From: Choanephora cucurbitarum
Taxonomy: Eukaryota; Mucoromycota; Mucoromycetes; Mucorales; Choanephoraceae
Assembly (NCBI GenBank): GCA_025331435.1
Contig: JAIWNI010000087.1
Span: 53,339-117,338 of the forward strand
Length of the DNA stretch: 64,000 nt
Direction: 5' to 3'
The translations under genes were made by a program, and so were the position numbers. The notes under the pieces are model-generated. The model was not told the DNA's origin. It worked only from the letters and a program-made list of their open reading frames with translations, and did not search any database. Positions 21,996-34,559 of this stretch are shown one piece after another; position 1 is the first letter of the stretch; each line of letters opens with the position of its first letter.

Positions 21996-23480
21996 ATGAA
22001 GAGATTTATATCATTCGTGTTTTCTTGGATCAACTTTGTTACCTACCTTTACATTCATATCAAAGCAACTATAAATGCTGTGATTTATGTAGCCAAGAAG
22101 GATCAGCTTTCAGTAAAAAATGAATCGACATTAAGGACCAGAGGAATATATCGACCAGTTCTCAAGCATACTTTGTTCAAAAAACTTCCTAATGAAATAA
22201 TGATTATGATTTTCCAACACTTGACGATAAACGATCTTTATCATGCTACTAGTGTCTCAAAACATTGGCATACACTTACCACTCCTATTCTATGGGATTC
22301 ACCAATTCCCAGCCAACCTCTCTTGAGCTGCCTTGCTTCTTTCAAGGCAATTGACAAAAAGTACAAGATAACGCATGTTCATCAAAAATCGCATCTTTAT
22401 GCTGGCTTTCCTATCTACTTACCACACTATGGACATGCTGTTAAATCGCTTGACCTATCTCTCATTTCAGCCCATGTCACTGATTGTACAATTCGGTATA
22501 TTGTTCGCTCGTGTCCTCATTTGACCAGCCTTAATCTATCTGACTGCCGCTTTATCACCAACGAAAGCCTGAGATACCTTGGTCAAAATCATCAACTCCA
22601 GGCACTTATCTTGCAAAATTGCCGACAAATCACCGATACTGGCTTAAATTATTTGAAATGCCACCCATTAGCGACACTTCATTTGGGTGGCTGTCACCGT
22701 GTTACAGACGATGGTATTATCAGCCTTGTGACAGATGCCGGAACCAGTCTCCGCCGACTTTGTCTAAGCGATTGCATTCATGTGACGGGAAAATCGCTTC
22801 AGGCAATAAGCCGTCGATGCAGTCTGAGGCTAGAATGGTTGGATATTGCAAGAACACAGGCTATTCAACATAATGACTTGGTCGATTTGGTCACACATTG
22901 CCCCAACATCACTCGTTTGAACATTTCGCTCAAGAAACCAAAGTTGCATGACCTATCTTCGCATCATATGCTCGGCCACCCATTGAATGAACTGATTGAT
23001 CTTTTAGATCAATTCAATATCCAGCCTAGCTTAACACCAGCTTCTGCTCAACATCGCCTTACCCTATCAGAGCAACGCCTTGCGAGAAACGCAGTTGTAA
23101 ATCCTCATACGATTGAATATATTGTGTTACATTTACAAAAGTTAGAAAACCTGAATCTATCCTATTGGACTACCTTGACAGACAAAGCAGCACAAGCGAT
23201 TTCGATGCATGGCCATTGTTTAACGTACCTAAACTTAATTGGATGCAAAAGTGTGACCAAGAAGGGATTAAAATATCTCTCGGATCTCTGTGAGCGAAAA
23301 TCTACTTGCATTACCTTGGGAAAAGAATGGATGATAACTCCAAATGCTACCTGTAGCTTTGAAAGCAGTTCAGGATGGGCAAGCGCTTCTTCAGATGAAG
23401 AAAGTCGTACCAAACGATCGCCTCTTTCAAAAAGACCTTCTAGACAAATTGGGACAAAGACATTGATTGTCAAGGCTTAG
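21996..23480 (+). CDS. F-box protein with AMN1/GRR1-type leucine-rich repeats
   Basis: Single-exon gene of 494 residues. An F-box lies at about 62-105 (LFKKLPNEIMIMIFQHL then VSKHWHTLTTPILWDS). From about 145 on come cysteine-containing LRRs of about 26 residues: SLDLSLISAHVTDCTIRYI, LTSLNLSDCRFITNESL, QALILQNCRQITDTGLNYL, TLHLGGCHRVTDDGI, LCLSDCIHVTGKSLQAI, and further units to about 430. This is the layout of SCF substrate receptors such as Grr1 and Fbxl proteins, which bring targets to the Skp1-Cul1 ubiquitin ligase. The N-terminal 40 residues are unusually hydrophobic (RFISFVFSWINFVTYLYIHI) and may be a membrane anchor or may mean a later start. The C-terminal tail is Ser/Arg-rich. The substrate is unknown. 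Confidence 0.88.
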   Translation: MKRFISFVFSWINFVTYLYIHIKATINAVIYVAKKDQLSVKNESTLRTRGIYRPVLKHTLFKKLPNEIMIMIFQHLTINDLYHATSVSKHWHTLTTPILWDSPIPSQPLLSCLASFKAIDKKYKITHVHQKSHLYAGFPIYLPHYGHAVKSLDLSLISAHVTDCTIRYIVRSCPHLTSLNLSDCRFITNESLRYLGQNHQLQALILQNCRQITDTGLNYLKCHPLATLHLGGCHRVTDDGIISLVTDAGTSLRRLCLSDCIHVTGKSLQAISRRCSLRLEWLDIARTQAIQHNDLVDLVTHCPNITRLNISLKKPKLHDLSSHHMLGHPLNELIDLLDQFNIQPSLTPASAQHRLTLSEQRLARNAVVNPHTIEYIVLHLQKLENLNLSYWTTLTDKAAQAISMHGHCLTYLNLIGCKSVTKKGLKYLSDLCERKSTCITLGKEWMITPNATCSFESSSGWASASSDEESRTKRSPLSKRPSRQIGTKTLIVKA

Positions 23481-25342
23481 TTTGTAATAGCCGCATACCC
23501 CTCTTCTTATTGTTTATTTTTGTATTTTATTGTATATAGTCATTGTTTGAACTTTTTGTTTGTATATGTTTATTCCAATTACATAAATAGTTTACTTTTT
23601 TCTCGTATAACGATATGCAACTATATGCATGTTACATGTGCGTACAGTTCATCAAACTGTTTATGAGAAAGAGAGAAAAAAAAGACTCGCTACTCTCAGT
23701 TGAAGCTATAAGAAAATAATACTTTTTTTTGTATTAGTGTTACTTTATATATGAAAATAATACTAATTCAAAGTCTATTGTATCAAACAAATACAAACAC
23801 AGTATGGTAGTACAACAGGGACAATTGAGAGTATAACTGTTTAAGATTTTTCAACGATAGTTTCAAAAAAAAAAAGACAGCCTCTTTTCTTAGTTTAGCT
23901 TAAAAGTTTTTTTTTATTTAATAAACAACTTTTTCTTGTCATTTCAGACTTTTTCCGTTCTCTTTATGTAATAACAAAAAATAGAATCATTTGATGCCAA
24001 AGTATAGTGGCGTGAAACAAAAAGTTGTATTCGATGTGGCACAAAGTTCAATCAAGCGTCTTTGTTTTCCTTTCGTTGTTTTATGAGATAAATATTTGTT
24101 GTTTAACAATAAGATGACTTCAATGAACACTTGCACAGTAATGATGATTGCATCTTACAGAATACTTTGCATCATAGAACCATTTTCGTCTCTAGCTAAC
24201 ATCTGTGGATCTTTCTGTTCCTCTGTTTAATTAAACAAGCGTTCATGCTAAATCGCGGGTAAAGAGTTCTCTTGCTTCCTTCGTGATTCATGGGCATATA
24301 GCTGCCGGAGTAAACAAATGGAAAAAGAAATGTATTAAATAAGGTTTCAAAAATTACTACAATCGGCTCAAAGTATTCCGAAAAGCCTTGAGAAAGTGTT
24401 TAAATGGACAGCCGAGCTTTATCAAAAAAGGAAAAGACAACCCTTTCACAGAACCTAAAACAAGAGAAATGAACTTTAACAGAACAAAGACGATCTAGCT
24501 TGTGTTGTTAAACAAAACAGGACAATAATATAATTTGTCTGATCTTCTCAAGATAGAAACTCGTTAGTTTATGAGGGCTCTTTTATGTCGCACTCAGAAA
24601 GCATACTTGATGCGAATACTCTCACAACAGAATTGACTATAAGACATCTTGCATTATACTTTTTTTTTTATAAAGAAGCTAAATCTTGTAGATAAATAGA
24701 CAGAAGAATGACTTGTTAATTGAACCACATGAAAAAGACTTTTGTTAGCACTGTACGAAATATACTTTGTACTGCGATAAAGGGAGCTGCAAACCATACT
24801 TCTCCTCATGTTCACACAAACAGGTTGCACATTTCTCTCAAACATTAATGTGGTTCTTTCAAAAAAAAAATTGAGCTGCTGAAGAATATGCTGATCTACG
24901 ACAGCTCATAAGTTGATAAATATGTTTCTATTTGGAGGGAAGTTTTGAGGGTACCAGACACCTAACGAAACGCTTGAAACATTCTCAAATAAGCAAAAAA
25001 AAAAACTGATTCATTCAGAGTAAAAATGCCAAAAAACTACATGAAAGATATAGAAAGCTCAACGTATGCAAACTCTTTCAGAGTATCATATGGTTTTGTT
25101 GAGTACTTATAAGAGTTATAGACCTAAAAAAATATATGTATTCTGCATTCAATACATAAAACTTAGTTGGAAATAAAGCTGTTAGAACAAAAAGTGTATA
25201 TTCTGATGTACATGAACCTCTCAAGGGCTAAGGTCATTGGAGCTTATGAGACCTGAACAAAAAAAAAGGGTGCACTCGAGAGCTGAGTACGAAAGCTTTT
25301 TCTTTCCCTTTTGCGAAAAAAAAAACTGTTTTCTTCGTTTTC
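23481..25342. other. Long intergenic region (1.9 kb), nothing recognised
   Basis: AT-rich with homopolymer A and T tracts; only short open frames. No RNA gene, repeat family or splice-joined peptide seen. Confidence 0.5.
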
Positions 25343-26794
25343 ATGTCTTTCAAAATACCAGGCTACTTTTTAGACCAAAAAACAAAAAAACTATACAGAA
25401 TACAACCTCATGGACCTTTCAGCTTACCAGAGTTAAGAAAGCGTGTTGAGAGAGAAGAGGCAGAAGCAGCACTAAAAGGCGCTGGGCCTTCTGCCTCGAA
25501 GGCTCGACCATTATCAACCCGAAAACCGCCCAACCTTCAACAATTCCTATTTTCTCGGACAACAAGAAGAATATTGTCACCAGAAATGGGGTTCCAGTCG
25601 CTTATGGCACAGCTTCGACCAAGATCGCGGCTACAGTTGCAAGAGAGAAAAGTTATGCAGAACCGCATGTTTGTAGAATTGATAGGTGGTCCGGGTGATT
25701 TGGGAGAGATGTTCATTGCTAATCATCAGACTTTACTGTCTCATTATGGGTATCAGCTTGATCCTCAGTTTTCGGTATGGCAAGTAAGCCAGTGGAGAAA
25801 CAATCACTCTTTTATGTCGTTGCATCTATCGAACAGGATGGAAAGATATGACGGGCAAATATTTCAGACATTAATTGGTACATTGGGTGGATCATTACGT
25901 CAGTTTGTATTCCCCAAACTGCCTCCTATTCAACAAGAAGATGCGCGACAGGCATTTTTGGATGAAGAACAACAGAGAATAACAACACCACAGGGGAATA
26001 CCATTCCAAGTTTTTCGAGTTTTGCTTCTTATGGTGGTTATGAAGATATGAAGATACTGAAAAGCTTCGAGCGCAAAAAGGATTTGTTTTGGTCATCGTG
26101 CATTCATGACTTATTCAACCAGACAGTTATTGGAGGAGATCAGAAAGTGTATCTGCTAGACAGCGACATTTTCCGTCCTATCTACTCTCAAAAGATAGAA
26201 TCTTCTATTTTTGCTACACATATCTCAGATCATCGGCCATTCACTTCTTGGCTAGGTCAACGCAACGGGCGGATTCAATTGATGGACAGTAGAGATCCCA
26301 GGGCTCGAGTCAACATCACACGGCAGTTCAGTCATTCATCTTCTGTGATTTACTTACAAGGTTTATCAGATTCTACTTTGCTTTCCAGTAGTCTCAATGG
26401 ATCAGTTCACCTATGGGATATTCGAGGTGCAGCTAAGCCTGTTCGCACACTAAAGGGACATGTAAACGAAAGTACTTTTCATTTGGGTACTGATTTCGAT
26501 TCAAAAAATCAGCTACTTATGCTATCAGGAAATGATGGGCGCGTACGTATTTGGTCGTTAAACGATACTCATCGAAACGACCCTATATGGACCTCTTCCA
26601 AATTTGACGTTCCTGTTCCTGCTGTCAAATTTATGTGTAACACTGATCAATACCCTCGACTGCAGGATTGTTGGTCATCCATTTTACCTGATACACCTAT
26701 TGCCTCTAGGCAGATACCCGGTGTTCTACTGTTTGGAACTACTGATGAAGCAAGCGATGCTACCTATATTGAATGGATGACTGCTGTTAACTAA
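25343..26794 (+). CDS. WD40-repeat protein, DCAF4-like CUL4-DDB1 substrate receptor
   Basis: Single exon, 483 residues. The N-terminus IPGYFLDQKTKKLYRIQPHG resembles the PGFYYDPxKNRYFRL signature of DCAF4 (WDR21). The C-terminal half shows WD40 units, the clearest being LLSSSLNGSVHLWDIRGAA, a WDxR/DWD box of the kind that docks on DDB1, and the following blade LLMLSGNDGRVRIWSL. Earlier blades (from about residue 240) are degenerate, as usual for this family. The expected role is presenting substrates to the CUL4-DDB1 E3 ligase in the nucleus; the substrate is unknown. The start at 25343 puts the family's PGF-like motif right at the N-terminus. Confidence 0.8.
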   Translation: MSFKIPGYFLDQKTKKLYRIQPHGPFSLPELRKRVEREEAEAALKGAGPSASKARPLSTRKPPNLQQFLFSRTTRRILSPEMGFQSLMAQLRPRSRLQLQERKVMQNRMFVELIGGPGDLGEMFIANHQTLLSHYGYQLDPQFSVWQVSQWRNNHSFMSLHLSNRMERYDGQIFQTLIGTLGGSLRQFVFPKLPPIQQEDARQAFLDEEQQRITTPQGNTIPSFSSFASYGGYEDMKILKSFERKKDLFWSSCIHDLFNQTVIGGDQKVYLLDSDIFRPIYSQKIESSIFATHISDHRPFTSWLGQRNGRIQLMDSRDPRARVNITRQFSHSSSVIYLQGLSDSTLLSSSLNGSVHLWDIRGAAKPVRTLKGHVNESTFHLGTDFDSKNQLLMLSGNDGRVRIWSLNDTHRNDPIWTSSKFDVPVPAVKFMCNTDQYPRLQDCWSSILPDTPIASRQIPGVLLFGTTDEASDATYIEWMTAVN

Positions 26795-27814
26795 ACTGTT
26801 TTGTAAATATACTTGATCCACAGCCTAGATGTAAATAGAGACATATTAAAAATGTCTTATCCTGCTCTTTCTAACTTCAATTTGCAGTTATCGGAGCTTT
26901 ATAAAATGATATCATTAACCCCTAAAGAGTGTAGTAGTTGCATCTTTATCCTTTGTCTAAATCAAAAGTGCCAAGTACAATAGACAATGAAATGGTATTT
27001 CTTTGTCCAATTGACACAGCTTTCTAAAACATAAAGAATTCTTGCAAAAAGCTTTCTAGTTTGGCATTAATTTTGATTTAATTCTTTTGGAAGGCCTTAT
27101 TCGGGCTAAGATTGCATTTTATGCTCAATTAGGTCATTTTCATCGACAACACACCAAAAAGCTAGAGTCACCTTCAGTCCAAGTTTCTGGCTGGGCTTCT
27201 CTTGGAAGATGTCAATAGTGACGTTAGTGGTCACTCGTTATGCGGCAGTTTGCTGTATTTTACGGAATAGCCATTGATGATGCAACCTCTAAGAGAACAC
27301 CGAATTCTAACTTTTAGATTGCATCGTCCTATAGTCGCTTACACTTTTTTGGTACACTTCAAGCAATACTAAGCACATGAGTCTCAAAATCATTATTTTT
27401 TTGAACAATTTCAACCTTCAAAAAGAGAGAGATGTAAAGCAGTTAGAATTAATCGGGTGACGGGATTCATAAATCAGAAATAAGGTTCAAACAAACTCAA
27501 TTGAGGTCATGGCTAGCTTGCCTAAAGAGTGGTACTTCACTGATAAAAAAAACATCCAAGAACATTGTGCTAAGGCATCATGACAAGATATATATATATA
27601 TATATAAAGAAAGATATACCAATTGTCAAAGGGAGAGGAAAAACCGATCACAAAAGGAAGCAATGTTCTTGCTACCATCGGCTGTTGAGCTTGTAACACA
27701 ATCAACATGCCCGGAACAAGAAATGCCAATGAACACAAAATGAAATGGATATTTAGTCTAACAAAAAACAAAAAGATAGAACGCTTCTTGTTTACTTACT
27801 CGTTACAATCTATC
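26795..27814. other. Intergenic region with an AT dinucleotide run
   Basis: Contains a (TA)n tract at about 27586-27606. Near 27090-27205 a plus-strand stretch reads protein-like (AKIAFYAQLGHFHRQ, VSGWASLGR) but is bounded by stops and lacks start or splice sites; possibly a transposon scrap. No gene is called. Confidence 0.45.
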
Positions 27815-28598
27815 ATGCCATTAGTTTATGTCATTACTGGCGCCTCCCGCGGGATTGGCCTTGAACTTGTTCGACAAATTGCTGAGAGAGGGAACATAGT
27901 GTTCGCCTGTGCTCGTAATCCTGAAGCTTCTGAAGACCTTCAAAAAATCGTTGATAACAAGCGTGTCTTTTCTATAAAGCTAGACACATTAAACAAAGAT
28001 TCAATTACTGTAAGTCAAATGGCAAAAGTCATCAGTTGTATCATTAACAATGCCTAAAATTTTTGTTCAGACCGCTGTCAAAGAAGTTGAACAGCATGCA
28101 CCAGAAGGAGTAGATGTACTAGTCAACAATGCAGGTGTTGGAAGCAACGAGTCTATCAATTGCGAAACAGTAACAACCGAGACCTTATTGAAATCATTTG
28201 AAACCAACGTTTGCGGTACTTCTAATGTCACTCAGGCATTTTTGCCTTTGATGCGTAAGCGCGGTGAAGAAAAGCCTAAGAAAATTGTCAACACCTCTTC
28301 CATCTTGGGCTCTCTTACACACGTTAACAACTACATGCCCAACGGTAGCAAGATTGATTACAGTATTTCCAAAGCTGCTTTAAATATGCTCACACGTGTT
28401 ACTAGTCAAAAGTTGGCCAAGGAAAATTTTATTGTATATGCATCTCATCCTGGTTGGGTAAAGACTGATATGGGAGGTGATGATGCACCTATAGAACTTA
28501 AGGATTCTGTGGCTGGCCAGTTAGCCAAGTTAGAGAATGCCACTTGTGAAGATAATGGCGGCTACTTTGATTTTGAGGGAGAGCGTCTCCCTTGGTAA
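27815..28598 (+). CDS. Short-chain dehydrogenase/reductase (classical SDR, C-factor-like)
   Basis: NAD(P)-dependent oxidoreductase of unknown substrate. Two exons, 27815-28009 and 28071-28598, 240 residues, normal for a classical SDR. The Rossmann glycine motif TGASRGIG is at residues 9-16, followed by the acceptor-region ACARNPE that favours NADP(H). NNAG occurs in LVNNAGVG, the catalytic serine in IVNTSSILGSL, and the catalytic Tyr and Lys in YSISKAAL; HPGWVKTDMGG follows, typical of the C-factor/CsgA-like subgroup. The start MPLVYVITGAS is chosen because upstream in-frame Mets would add a charged N-terminus unrelated to the family. No neighbour suggests a pathway. Confidence 0.9.
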
Positions 28599-29903
28599 AC
28601 AACAACTAGTGCATTTCAAATAAACTAAGCGCATATGTGTTCCCAAAAATATCTTTCTATGTGAATCGAGAGGCTTCAACACAGATCATATGAGAGTATG
28701 TTCTTTATCAGGAGCAAAATGCGAAGTATATTTCCAACCAACTCTAAACAGCATACAATAAAACATTATTATGATGATGCATACGTATCCGAGCGCATGT
28801 AAGTCCTGAGAAGTATGTAAGTCTTTTTTTTTTATGGACCAACCTGCAGCTATAAAATCAATCAACTCCACAGCATTTCCTAGGAAGATGTTCAGATAGT
28901 ATAGCAATAGTTGTGTCACCTGATTGTTGTCTGTTTGAGCGCCCCGTGCACTTCATCAATGTAACAACAGTAATTTTTCCAGAAATTAGAATATTTTTTT
29001 ACATTAATGTTTATACGAAAGTCAAACCTTGTGACGCTTTCGTTTGCATATTGACAGACTGTTGATGTATGTAGACAAAAATCAAATGTATTCTCAAACC
29101 ATCAATGAAAATACAGCCACAAGAAATGATATAAAAAACAATGGCTTTATCTCAAAATGTGCTGTAATCTATGCAGGCTTTGGTCTCTGTTGATCATACT
29201 AACCAGCTTTGTATGAGCAACGCTCTGTCATGGCTATCTTCTTTTTCTTCTATTGATTCTACTTGAAGAATAAAAGACCTTCCCATCTAAATGCATAATA
29301 GCAGTTATTGCCAGAGGAAAGGATTAAAATAATTAAAACTCGTGCTGCACGATCGATATTAGCTATCCTTAGGATTAAAACAAAGTGTTATGACGCATAT
29401 TAGAACAATATGTAACAATTTCCGTGCTGCTTCCGCTGATTTTATTGTTAATAACACAATGAAGAGTAATGGAGAAGTGACATGCCTCTGGATTTATTGA
29501 AAAGCTTACCTATATGCTTTATCTATATAGAGAAACTAGTATGTATAAACGTATGTATATCTCCTAAAATAGATTGTCATTGACTTATTGTCGTTGCTTT
29601 GCTCATACATGCACTCTTAAAGTTTTTGGTACTGCTTAAATGACTAGTAGTAATACACAACTTGCATATATCCGATGACCTATCAGCAGCAGCACACTGG
29701 TCCCAAAGCGATAACAGTATAAACACCTACTGCGAAGATAGAGATATAGTTTAGTATATGTCAGTAGTAAAAAAAACGACATGAAGGATTCAGACCGATA
29801 CTACATTGGATGTCATGCACAAAGATGCCGACCTTCTAGGCATTACGTCTGTAGCAGAAAGCGAGATAGAAATCATATATAAGCAGCCTGTTACCGCAAG
29901 ACA
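28599..29903. other. Intergenic region upstream of the chitinase, nothing recognised
   Basis: 1.3 kb of AT-rich sequence with only short frames (for example 28686-28919 minus). Presumed chitinase promoter; no specific site identified. Confidence 0.5.
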
Positions 29904-31854
29904 ATGAAGTTATTTATTACATTCAAATTGTTACTTTTGAAACTAACTCACATGAAGCTTTTATCAACTACTGTTGCGTCCGCATTTGGTTTGGCACTCT
30001 TATTTGCTGAAAATGCTCAGGCTTCTTTTCTCGATTCACCTAGTGTTGCAGTATATTGGGGCCAAGTAAGTTCATTTGCTACTGCTTGTATTTTTAGCAA
30101 AAGAAATAAGCATTAATATAATACATTGGATATTCTTTTTTTTTCTTCAAATCATAAGAATGGCAAAGGCAACCAAAAGAGACTTTCAAGCTACTGTAAT
30201 CATGACTCAGATGTTATACTTGTCTCATTTCTTCCTGAATTCCATGATTCTAGTCTCCCAGTCTTAAACTTAGCTGATTCATGTAATGGTCCTGTATTTC
30301 CGGGTACTACTCTTTTACACTGTCCTCAAGTTGGAAGAGGTATGAGAATATAACAATTTGACATATATTAAGTCTCTAGTTTATTTATTTCTTTCGTTTT
30401 TCTTTTGTCTATAGACATTAAAATGTGCCAAAAGAGAGGAAAGAAGATCCTGCTGTCACTTGGAGGAGCCACTGGTTCTTATGGGTTTACTAGCGATACT
30501 AAAGCAGAAGCATTCGCTGATACCCTTTGGGATGTTTTCGGTGGTGGTAAGAGCAAGACGCGTCCTTTCGATAGTGCAATCATTGATGGGTTTGATCTTG
30601 ACATTGAAGGTGGAGGTGGCAATGGTTATCCTGTAGGTCATCTGTTTTTTTTTTCTTGAATGATATGATTATTTTTGACAAACAATTGTACTTACAAAGT
30701 TCTGCTTCTTTAGGCAATGGTAAAACGTCTTCGTTCGCATTTCGAAAAAGACAAGAATAGAAAATATTATATCACTGCAGCCCCTCAGTGTCCTTTCCCT
30801 GATCAAATGCTAGGAAAGGTTATGAACCAAGTTGGTATGGATGCAGTTTTCGTACAATTCTACAACAACTACTGTTCAGCCAACAGTAGGAGCTTCAACT
30901 TCAAAACGTGGGATCATTGGGCCAAACATACATCACCCAACAGAAATGTCAAAGTCTTTTTGGGCTTACCAGGTTCTAAGCAGGCGGCAGGCAGTGGATA
31001 TGTACATTATAACAAGTTGCGTCGTGTTATTCAAAATACCAAGGAAAGATACTCTAGTTTTGGAGGTGTTATGTTTTGGGGTAAGTTGCAAACTATGATG
31101 CGCAGCGAATTTGTGTGATTCTAAAGTGTAAATAGATGCTTCTGAGGTCTTTGGTAACAAAGAAGTTTCACCAAGTTATGGAAAAGCCATTGCCAAATTT
31201 GTACATGCTTTGAAGGGATCATCTTTTGCACCTATTTCTCCAGGAGCCGGCGGCGATGATAGTTCAGATGAAGAGGTCTGCATTACAGAAGGTCAAGAAT
31301 GCTCAACCAACGGCCAGTACACCTGTACTGGAAATGACTATGCAATTTGTGACCACAACAAATGGTCAATCTCTTCTTGTCCTGGAGGTACAGTATGCTT
31401 CCCAACTACAGATGGCGAATCTGTCTACTGTGGTATCGGCTCGAATGAAAACACATGTAGTAAGCCAATGACTGGGTTAGGATTACCAAGTCCACAGCAA
31501 CCAGAGTCCCCTATGACTACAGATTTGACAACCTTTACCCACACTTATGATATTGATGGTTTTTCTGCTCGTTTATCCGTCACCAGCTTTTCAAAAGGTG
31601 AATTTACTGCAATCTTAAACCTGCGTCGTATCTATGATTTCTCTTCCAATGATGCAAACATGGTAGCAGAATTTCAAATTGCTGATGGTATCCAAATCGA
31701 TTCTGTTGTTGGTGGTAATGTAACTCAACTGGACAACCGAGTTAGACTAGAAGTTCCAAATGCAGTTACCATGTCCAGAATCATCAAAGTAACAGGAAGA
31801 ATCAACTCGGGCATATTTGTCACCCCTAGCCAAGACAGCATGCTGTTCAACTAA
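29904..31854 (+). CDS. Secreted GH18 chitinase (class III) with CBM19-like chitin-binding domain
   Basis: Endochitinase acting on cell-wall or external chitin. Five exons: 29904-30065, 30159-30339, 30415-30632, 30714-31080, 31136-31854, 548 residues. A signal peptide ([18 protein letters not shown]) is followed by AVYWGQ, the start of the class III barrel. [15 protein letters not shown] gives the SxGG motif, and [11 protein letters not shown] the catalytic DxxDxDxE with its Glu acid/base. FVQFYNNYC and FGGVMFWDASE complete the barrel. A Cys-rich module ([20 protein letters not shown] through VYCG, about 330-385) resembles CBM19. The last 150 residues ([20 protein letters not shown] onward) form a beta-rich domain resembling carbohydrate-binding modules. 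The second Met at 29952 starts a cleaner signal peptide and may be the true start (532 residues). Confidence 0.93.
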
Positions 31855-32102
31855 GCGGTTTCAATAGTATATTACAGAAAGAAAGGTACTAAATGTTTAT
31901 GTATCTATTTTGTCATGAAGTTTAATAAAAGAATTAAAAACCCAATTCTCTAAATGTTTGATCTATGACTAAGCATAAGATAACGCTAAAAGATGTCTGA
32001 AGAATCAAAAAAGAATCAACAGAGAGAATTGAGAGCTATACAAATATGGTTTTGTTTATGAGATTAAGTAAGTGTCTTTCAAGAAATAGAGATAAAGGTA
32101 TA

Positions 32103-34559
32103 TTAAGCATTTGGACAAGCTACACAGTCGCATTTGTCCTCTTCGTCATCATCATCCTGCAGTTCGGCTTGAAGGTCTCGCTCCATTTCAGTAACGCATT
32201 CGCCTACCATGCCTTGGTAGGGCTGTAACTTCAATTCTTCCTTTACGATTGTCATACAATCGCTCAAGTTTTCATGTACACGAGGTAAAAAGTCATTAAT
32301 TTCTGGAGGAAAATAGCACCTCATTCGAGAAACACGTAAAAGCATCTGCCAAGCGTTAACAAGAACACGCATATCGAAATAACAATCAGCTGATCGCGAT
32401 CGAAGGAATTTGATGAGGCGAATTGCATTAAATGCAGCATGTAGACTGTTGACAATAAGTGGTACATTTAGCCCAAGGCTAGATGCTGTCACCATTTGAT
32501 TAATCGCAACAAGATATTCTTGATCTGTTCCTTCAAATTCGATAGCGCTGCGCAATTCCAATAGTTTCTGAATGCGACGGGTCCATTTGTTATTGAGCTC
32601 GCTTCCAGAAGCATGCCTATTTTGCCATATCTCATTCAGGTGTCTCCAGTCATTTTCAGGTGTAGCTTTTTGTTTTGGTAAATAAGATTGCCCTACAAGC
32701 AGCCATTCTTCGTACAGAGCCAAGGTAGTCAGTGCTGGAATAGCACTGTGCGCACACTCACGCTCTAAAGTAGCATAGTATTCTTCGCTTTCCATATTTG
32801 AGTCGAACAAAGGGAGCGATAGTCTGAATTCTTGAGGAAGTATCTTGAAATACCAATATCGCATAGCCATTTCTACTTGGTGTGCTATCAATCCTACAAG
32901 ATGTTGCAAGTCATTTGCGCGAGCAGACCTGCTGGCACCGCGCTCTTCCCGTTGCAAATACAAAATAAATGTATGCATTTGTGCAAACCATTTTTCTTGA
33001 ACTGAGTCATCGTCTGCTATAATCCACTGCCCTTCACCCAAATGAATGAGAGTACAAAAAGGCAGATCTTGTTGCTTGATTTTCATCTCTTCTGGAGGAA
33101 CAAAGCGGGATATCTGTTCATAAGTTTGTACACGATGCAAGTGATTTCGAATGCGCTGAAAGTGAACGGCTTGTCCCTTTTCGATTGAAAAAATTTCATC
33201 GTCGCCATCATTTCGAGGCTTTTGGTTTAGAATGGATGAGTAATGAGGCTCAAGTACAATGGCAACACGTTCAGCCATGTCTGAGTAGATGAGGGCTTCT
33301 TTTGTGTGTGACACAGTTAACATATAAATAGCCATGAATGTGTAACTCGTGAGAGTTTCAAGATCGCATTGGTCAAAAGAATCTGATAACAAATCCCGGG
33401 CCTTTTCAAAATAAAATTTTCCGTATTCCACCAATGATATTGATGTTAGGCAACCTGCAATATGCTTACACCGCATAGTACAAATGACAGCACTAAGTGC
33501 CATAACAGCAGGTGATTCTTCCAACTTTCTTCCATCAATAAAAAGTCTAAAAAAGGTACGAACATGGATAGCCAGCTGCTGTAGATGCTGGCAGCGGATA
33601 TAAGCTCTTAGGAGTTTGAGTGCTGTTGCTTGTACAGTGTCGGGAGCATTTGTGACAGCCAAGGTATTAACATCTGATAAGTCGGGGGCGACAAAAATCT
33701 GGAGCGATTTCGCCACATTTTTGCAATGAGTTTTCCCGTATTTCTTTCGAATGATTGTGTTCAAAGCACCGATAATTGTATTTTCCTTCACTGTACTCCT
33801 AACATTGCTAGGTACTTGATCTGATAGCTGTACAGTACCGATCATATAGTATAAGTTATCGAGTAGATCACTGTATGTGTTTACATGTGTCTCAATACGA
33901 ATGCTTCCTTTGTAGAATGTGAGCGTCCAAGGCGCTGGATCTTTGTGCTTTTCGTTATTCTTTTTGCTAGCAGGAGCAAGCGATGTCAAATAAGCACCAA
34001 CTTCTTTATCATAAGCAATCAATTTTGTTCTTTTCAGGGGTGGATTCGAGCCCACCTCAGACAGAAGATTAAGTGAAGCATTTCCAGCAACTGAACTAAT
34101 TTCATCATCTACCGAGCTTTCGTCACTATTGTCTAATATCATTGAGGGTAAGCTACTGCTGTGGTAGGATTTTGTAGACGTTTTTTTAGCTTTGTGTAGA
34201 TTTATGATCGATGTTTCCAATTCCTTAATTTGATTATTCATTGATTCCACTTGTGATACCAATGAAGCTGTTCGAGCAATCTCTATGTATTCTTCGTCTC
34301 TAGGTGATCGGGTTGAGGTGTATACACATCTTAAGTTAAACTTGTGGCATCTAGGTTCGATCTTTTTTAACATCTAATCATGATCTTCAATGGCAATATT
34401 AGCAAGCTAACCTTTCGCAGGGATTTCGGCCATTGCATTTTCGTTTTTGGTCTCGACAACCTATTGAACAACCGATCAGGTAACCAGATCTCGGTCAGTC
34501 TCTCTATTTCGAATACCTTCACATGGAGTCTTTTTAAACGAGGTAGTAGGAGGCTTCAT
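32103..34559 (-). CDS. Zn2Cys6 fungal transcription factor with a Cys-rich C-terminal tail
   Basis: Three exons: 34559-34517, 34460-34412 and 34350-32103, 779 residues. The first two tiny exons supply the DNA-binding domain: MKPPTTSFKKTPCEGCRDQK, RKCNGRNPCERCHKFNLRC, giving the binuclear cluster C-x2-C-x6-C-x5-C-x2-C-x6-C. Without them the long 3' ORF would look like a factor lacking its zinc cluster. A coiled-coil linker (VESMNNQIKELETSIINLHK) follows, then a nuclear-localisation-like region, and a middle homology region from about 280 to 650 (LLRAYIRCQHLQQLAIHVRT, FMAIYMLTVSHTKEALIYSD) of the fungal_trans type. The extreme C-terminus, after an acidic run DDDDEED, ends KCDCVACPNA. Target genes are unknown. 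Divergent from ERV1 with 177 bp between start codons. Confidence 0.88.

Noticed and set aside
27586..27606. (TA)n run as a regulatory or replication element
   Set aside because: Ordinary microsatellite in AT-rich DNA; nothing else supports a function.
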